From NCBI GenBank assembly GCA_023333565.1, contig JAJKFH010000741.1, forward strand, positions 372,001 to 436,000: 64,000 nucleotides of DNA, written 5' to 3'. The notes beneath the pieces were generated by a model. That model was not told the DNA's origin. It ran no database searches and saw only the letters and a program-made list of their open reading frames with translations. Shown one piece after another: positions 58,527 through 64,000 of the stretch. This DNA comes from Puffinus mauretanicus (Eukaryota > Chordata > Aves > Procellariiformes > Procellariidae). The first letter of the stretch is position 1, and each line of letters begins with the position of its first letter. The position numbers were made by a program, and so were the translations under genes.

Positions 58527-59100
58527 AGAGCGTGGAGCTGCTGCTAACGGTGGGCTGTGCCACTCGGCCTTGTGCACGCTCCGCTTATTTCTCCCCGATT
58601 TCCTCCATTACCGTGCTGCATCACGACACACGAGCTCGGCGAGGGAGCGGATGCGTTTTTACAGCCAGTACCATTTGCTCTGCCTGCTGGAAGTCGCTGG
58701 ATAGGAGTCTATATACCTGCTTTTACACCATTCACAGACCAGAGTTACTTGTGTCACTGCACTGAAGCCCCCATTCAGCAAGGCATTAAAGAATACGCTG
58801 ACTTCAAAGCCTATGAATAATACCAGTGGTTATCGTAGGAATACGCTCCGCGGGTGCTGACCAGCAGCTTGCTTCTGGCAGGTTGTGGGGTGCAGTCCCG
58901 GGGTACCGCGATGCCCCGCGCTGGTACCGGCACCTCGCGCCGGGCTGGTCAAACCGCAGGCGTTTCTCGGTGCTGGTTTTAGCTACGCGATGTCAGTCCT
59001 CTCAGGACCCCACGTGACTCGATTTTTTTATAAATCATTATTTATCGGTGCTAAAACTGCCCAGACTCACCAGCGAAAGCAGCCTGCAAAGGTAAGAGCA
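58527..59100. other. GC-richer noncoding DNA, weakly exon-like
   Basis: 58840-58990 has scattered CpGs (GGGGTACCGCGATGCCCCGC near 58900). A 150-codon plus-strand ORF at 58885-59337 crosses a donor-like AAGGTAAGAG at 59090 and matches nothing I know. Overlapping ORFs in other frames argue against coding. Confidence 0.35.
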
Positions 59101-62100
59101 ACGCGGCAGAGTGGCTGGCTGACAATTTTTCAGACGGCAAACCTCTACCAAAAAATCTCTGCAGTTTGTCTCCGCCTCTCAGTGAAAAGATTTTGTCATT
59201 TTCTGGGGCTCTGTTGGAATCTGTCTACAATTGTTACAATTTCCCTAACCAGTTGCGGACCTTGGGCTAAAATACCTTACAAGGATGAGGTAAATGGAAA
59301 TTTCTCTTGCCTGTCCAGCCCAGGGTGTTGTAAATGAAAATATCCATAGTATTTATATCTATTATGTTAAAATTGCTGCCATGCGTCTCCCAGTGCCTTA
59401 ATAACAACAGCAAATAAGATTTTTTTTTTTTCCCCACAGTGCTGGACATTTTCATCCTGTTGTGTTATTTCTTTTTATTTTTTATATTTTAGCTTGTGCT
59501 ATTAGACCAGGCTCTGGCATTTTGCTAAGAAACTAAGGCTGCTGATTTGTGTAACACCTGTCATTATTTTAAAGCAGGTCGACAGCTTTAATAAAACCTT
59601 TTTGCAGGGAAAGAAAGAGCCGTATTTCACGGGGGCCGGTGGGAAAGCAGGCATCTCCATTCCCCGTCGCATCCTGCCTGCCACTGCTTAGCACGTGGTG
59701 GTGCTGAATCAATAATTGCCGCTCTCATCGCTGTCTCTCGGCGGCTGGGAATTTAAACGAGTAACTCCCCAAACAGTACAGTCTCTTCCCCAGTCTTTGC
59801 ATGCTGGTTAGCTTTCTTCTTCCCCTTATGTTTTATTGGGAATGCTGTATGCAGTTCATTACAATAGATGCTTTGGCACATTGAATTTTCTCCAATATAT
59901 TTTGGCAGCTGCATAATAGGTAGATGGTTTCTCTCACTACAGCACATGAGGACCTTAAATTATGAATACATTTACCTTCAGGTTTGGGGATTTTTGGTTT
60001 TTTTTTGGAGATGAGGGGACTCTTTTGTATACGTTAAAATGATGCTCTCAGGTCTGAGTTCTTCAGGGAGCACAGCGGGAACCGGATGAAGTTGGTTGTG
60101 AGTAAGGAGAAGACGGGTACCTGCAGCAGAAATAAGTTCTGTGGGCCACAGAAGCAAGCCGCTGGAGGAGGGAGTCTGTGCCTTACCCCGACCTCCCCTC
60201 GCAAGGAGGCAACGGGGAGGTGCAGAAGGTTTCCCCTCCTGCAGGTCTCCTCTGAACAAATCCTCCCGTAACAAAGTACTGAGCCCATCATTTGCACCTC
60301 TCGCTTGGGGCCGGTAATCAGGAAATTATCTGAAGCCCAAGGCCATAGCCATGGGGGGAGGGAGAGCACTGATTTAAGGAAGGCTGTGTTGGTTGTAACA
60401 GAAAACGCAAGGTGGGAGTTGAAGGTGAAAGAACGTAAGTTAGGGTCTCCTCAGCTCCCTCGTACAGACAAGCCCCCCTTGCTCATTAGGAGCATTGGCC
60501 CACTGAGACGTTAAAGCATTCAGAGTCCTGAATGGACTGCAGTATAAAATATTTAATCAAGTTTCCCAACGTTTCTTTCTGATATGCAGTAATCATGATG
60601 AAGAAAAGGGGCTGGACCACATTCTTTGAGGAAACCAGAGTGCACATTAAGTTCTTTCTGTCACCAAGAAAAAAAATAATCTTAGCTTTCTAAAATACGT
60701 GGGTGACATTTGATGTGTGCGTACCGACAGACTGCCCTAGGAACCAGGGGATGATTTTGAACCAACGCAGTTCAGTCCTGCGAGGTGCTGAGTGTTCCTG
60801 GTTCCACAGCAAGGGCCGATGTTTTACAGGCATTCAGGCATTGCGCTTCATCGTGTTATAATCCTCTACTTTATGCTAATCTATGTTGCAAAGTCCGTTT
60901 TTCAAAAATGACCTTAAGCACTTAACATTTTTTATATTTTTTAATAATATTCTTTAAAAATAAGAATATTTAGGTACGCGCTTCCCCGTGCTTTCCAGAA
61001 AAGACTCAGGAGCAGATGCAAAGCCAGGCTTGAGCAAAGAAGGAACAAAAGACTTTTCCTAGGTGCCCGGAGGGATGGTGCAGGGTTGGTGCAGCCCAGG
61101 TTTGTGGGAACCCGAGCCACGGCGCTGATGGTGACCCCGGAGGGAAGGTCTCACCCTGCAGGATCACAGGGGACAAAGGGGAGGGGGGGCAGTTTTCTAC
61201 CAGCCCTTTTAGTTGTTTTCTGTCCCGTTTGAATTGCCTTTATTTTAAGAAAGGTTGACTGGGATAATTTTTAGTCTAATTTGACTTTTGAGGTTAAAAG
61301 ACCTCTTTCCGGTTCCAAGAGTAGACTTACAGAAGGGCTACGGCAGTTCAGAGCTTAGGCAGGACTCAGGATCTTGTTATACCTGTGAACGTGAGCGGCA
61401 ACGTGAAGGGATTTTGGTTATGTCCATTTTCCATTCACGCTTTTTGCAGGCCAGAAAGTGTGGTAATGTCTGAAAACTAAACAGAGGGCAGGGGATAGGT
61501 CTGTATTTCTGTCATATTTCATGTATCAGGTTACTAAGCCACGACTGCAATCTGGGTGGTGGGCTAGTATCAAAAAATGACTGTTAATAAGACTGATACC
61601 GGTTCAACTTTTGTGTGTTATTTTATTTACAGACACTGCATTGAATTTTGGGGAAGAGTTCAGGCCTCCGCAAAATGTACTCACACGTACTTTTGTTCAG
61701 GCTTTCTCATCTTTCCATTTCAACGGCCCAAAGCCCCCCGATGCTGTGGGATCTTGCCATTGATTCAGGACGTGGTTTCAGTAGGGCACTGGGAACCTCT
61801 GTTCATGCTGGTTTCCCGTGTTCTCCTAGTGATCCTTGAAGCGATGGAGGAAACCAAAGGAGCTGTGGCTTCCTTCAGAATCTCCACCATTCAGAAAAGA
61901 GGGTAATAAGGCAAAAAACCAGAACTCTTGTTCTTCCAATCCTGCAAAGTGCTCTGTAAGCACATAATTGCACAAAATAACAGAAGGATTTTGTACAATG
62001 CACATTGAAATATCATATGACCACCGCTGCTTTGGAGATACTATGGATACACTATGCCTGCAGTATTTCTTTTCAGTACTCCCTGTGGGTATTTTGTACC

Positions 62101-64000
62101 ACTTTTCAGCTAATCACATCAAGAAATTATTGTTTATACTGGTTCCCATGCCAACCTATGGAAGAAGGTCTGATGCAGCTGGGTGTATAGCACGGCTCGT
62201 CTGCATTTCTTCTGCCGGCGTGGGCCATATGGTGACCCCAGGCTGCAGCACACGGTGACAGCCCAGCTAATGCCCTGGTCGTCTTACTGCAGCTCTCGAC
62301 CCACCCAGAGACACTGCTGCATTTTTTATTACCGTGGCTATGGCACTGCAGTCTCACCACTGTTTTTCTGGAGCGTCTCCATCCTAAAGATCAACCTGGT
62401 AGTTTCACCAGGGGGAATGTTCCTTGCTCGTCGCTGTGAACGGATATATTCTGTAAAATGTCCAACAAATTAACAGTTACATATTTGTGTCTTCTGACAC
62501 AAAAAAAGATAATCAGGACTCATCTTTACTAGACAGTGCTTGTCCTTGCTTTCTACCCAGGCACATACTGGGACAAAGCCATGGTTTTTGCAGTGCCTGA
62601 TTAGTGCTGCCAATTTCCCAGTAACGACTCGGATAATTATACTGTGCTGGCCACTTCAGGGTGCTTTATGAGATATAGAAATTGAAAACCTTGGCTCTAG
62701 GTTTCCAAACCTTGGTTTACATACAGAAGAGACCTTGCGGTAACATAACTGTTAATAGGCTTGCAGAAAGAAACAAGCAGTGCAAGGGTACACGAACGAA
62801 GCTTGGTCTGCTCCAGTGTTCGGTTGTTAGAGGTAGATGGTGCTGTTGGCCAAGAAATGGTGCCGCAGAGACTGCGGAGCTCCTGCTTCCCGAGACAGAC
62901 GCCCACAGACAATTGCAATAATTATGGCTCTCAGAACTCCTTTGAGATCGGCAAGTATTATTCTGGGTAGAGATGCTCCCAGAATTTAAAGTAGCGTTAT
63001 TATGATTTTACAACTAGTAATATGTGAGTTGTGGTTTTGGAGGAGCAGAATCAACTTCACGTGCACCTCTAGGTATGTATGAACCGCTCAAACCTTCGGT
63101 GGGTACAATCCTGACCAGAAAATCTTCTGTCTCTCCCAACATGTTGGTGTGGAAATTTCAGGTTCCCAGATATATCTAGGAGATGCGGAGATAAAACAAA
63201 AGCACAAATTGTTACACGGAAGTAATGCTGTTTCTGAGGGGTAAAGTGGCTCTCTACATGGCATTAATCATATGTTGTTTTACAAAAACACTTACAGGTG
63301 CTCACCACGCTCCAGGCTTCATTGCACATGCTAAGGGTGCAATAAAAAACAGTCCTTGGACAGTAGGATTACTATTGAATATGAGTTTATGAATAGTGGG
63401 GAAAAGGAGACGGCATTTTAAATGTGAAATCTGACATTCTTAGTGGCAAGGTACACTCAGCAGAATAAAACCTGTGCCTTTACAAAGAGCTCAAAGGAAA
63501 GCAAAGGTTGTATTCGATAGGCTGCACGGGCAATGAATACTGCTCCTGACACATGATTCACAAACTAGTGCAAGAGTCTTGCGACTGTGATAACCATCGG
63601 GAAGGTCATTCACGCCAACAGGAAAGTGCATCGGGGCAAAGCAGGTTATGATTTCAGGCAACACCCTGCTCTCCCTGTGTTCGGCTCACATTGACAGAAT
63701 TGGATCAGTACCCGACTAAGAGCATGTGTAAGGGACACGGCCAAGGATATGCAGGCGGCTGAGGTGGGAGCTAGACCCACCTAGAGCTGGGAGCTAGACC
63801 CTAGAAGGGTCCTCACCTTTTCATAAAATAATCTACCTTCTTTTTCCATAAGCTCTGTAAGTGCTATTTTTCCGGTTACGATATTGCTGAGCCCAAAAGT
63901 TGGAGAATGATGAAATCTAATAAACATGCCGGGATATTTTATTTGTCATTAGATTCTGAACACTTTAGGATTCACTTGGGTCACATTTCGAAGCTTTTCT
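59101..64000. other. Unique noncoding DNA
   Basis: No gene, RNA or young repeat recognised in the last 4.9 kb. Overlapping ORFs on both strands at 59978-60369 and 61577-62473 are short and unsupported. 60900-60970 is AT-rich, and 61040-61190 is G-rich with a GGGGAGGGGGGGC run near 61179. Confidence 0.45.

Noticed and set aside
58352..58765. 137-codon plus-strand ORF
   Set aside because: It is the antisense shadow of the CR1 polymerase tail and continues into unrelated DNA.
1..64000. CRISPR arrays, operons, tRNA or rRNA genes, bacterial or phage systems
   Set aside because: I looked for regularly spaced direct repeats, cloverleaf-like genes and dense ORF strings on both strands and saw none; the sequence is vertebrate nuclear DNA.

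Overview
This window is vertebrate nuclear DNA, almost certainly from a bird. The evidence is a set of recognisable interspersed repeats: CR1 LINE tails ending in the avian ATTCTATGATTCTATG microsatellite, an ERVL-like LTR family in several copies, and older amniote relics (CR1/L3-like and MIR-like). The rest is AT-rich, mostly unique sequence with short, scattered, stop-bounded ORFs. Nothing looks prokaryotic: there are no operons, ribosome binding sites, CRISPR arrays or insertion sequences. I recognise no complete host protein-coding gene, so the window is either intergenic or the inside of a very large intron.

Layout. 1-20.8 kb is unique AT-rich DNA with an old LINE relic near 0.6-0.8 kb, a cluster of three palindromes at 4.06-4.14 kb, a 25-bp tandem duplication at 14.0 kb and an AT-rich block at 16.7-17.3 kb that resembles conserved noncoding DNA. 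20.8-21.4 kb carries the longest ORF (197 codons, minus strand, unidentified). 22.85-23.02 kb is an ancient CR1/L3-like LINE end. 30.4-35.3 kb is a retroviral LTR cluster: one intact solo LTR with a perfect 5-bp target duplication, then LTR-end + primer-binding site + leader joined to an inverted LTR fragment, then a further truncated LTR. 38.1 kb has an old CR1 relic. 40.62-40.94 kb is a different, shorter LTR with a 6-bp duplication, and 41.14-41.36 kb is a young CR1 tail. 45.3-45.6 kb is a MIR-like SINE, and 50.6-51.6 kb is an ancient CR1/L3-like reverse-transcriptase relic. 51.89-52.26 kb is a small CpG island followed by an AT-rich putative regulatory stretch. 53.82-54.34 kb is another solo LTR (minus). 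56.2-56.9 kb and 58.27-58.53 kb are two minus-strand CR1 fragments, the latter keeping the last codons of the CR1 polymerase ORF. Between and beside them lie weak exon-like segments.

No set of genes here works together as a pathway. The biology on display is retroelement insertion, LTR recombination and decay, with the CpG island, the exon-like pieces and a few preserved ancient repeats as the best candidates for host function. I found no convincing undescribed system. The more interesting items are the composite LTR junction near 34.42 kb, the palindrome cluster at 4.1 kb, the unidentified 197-codon ORF and the CpG island.
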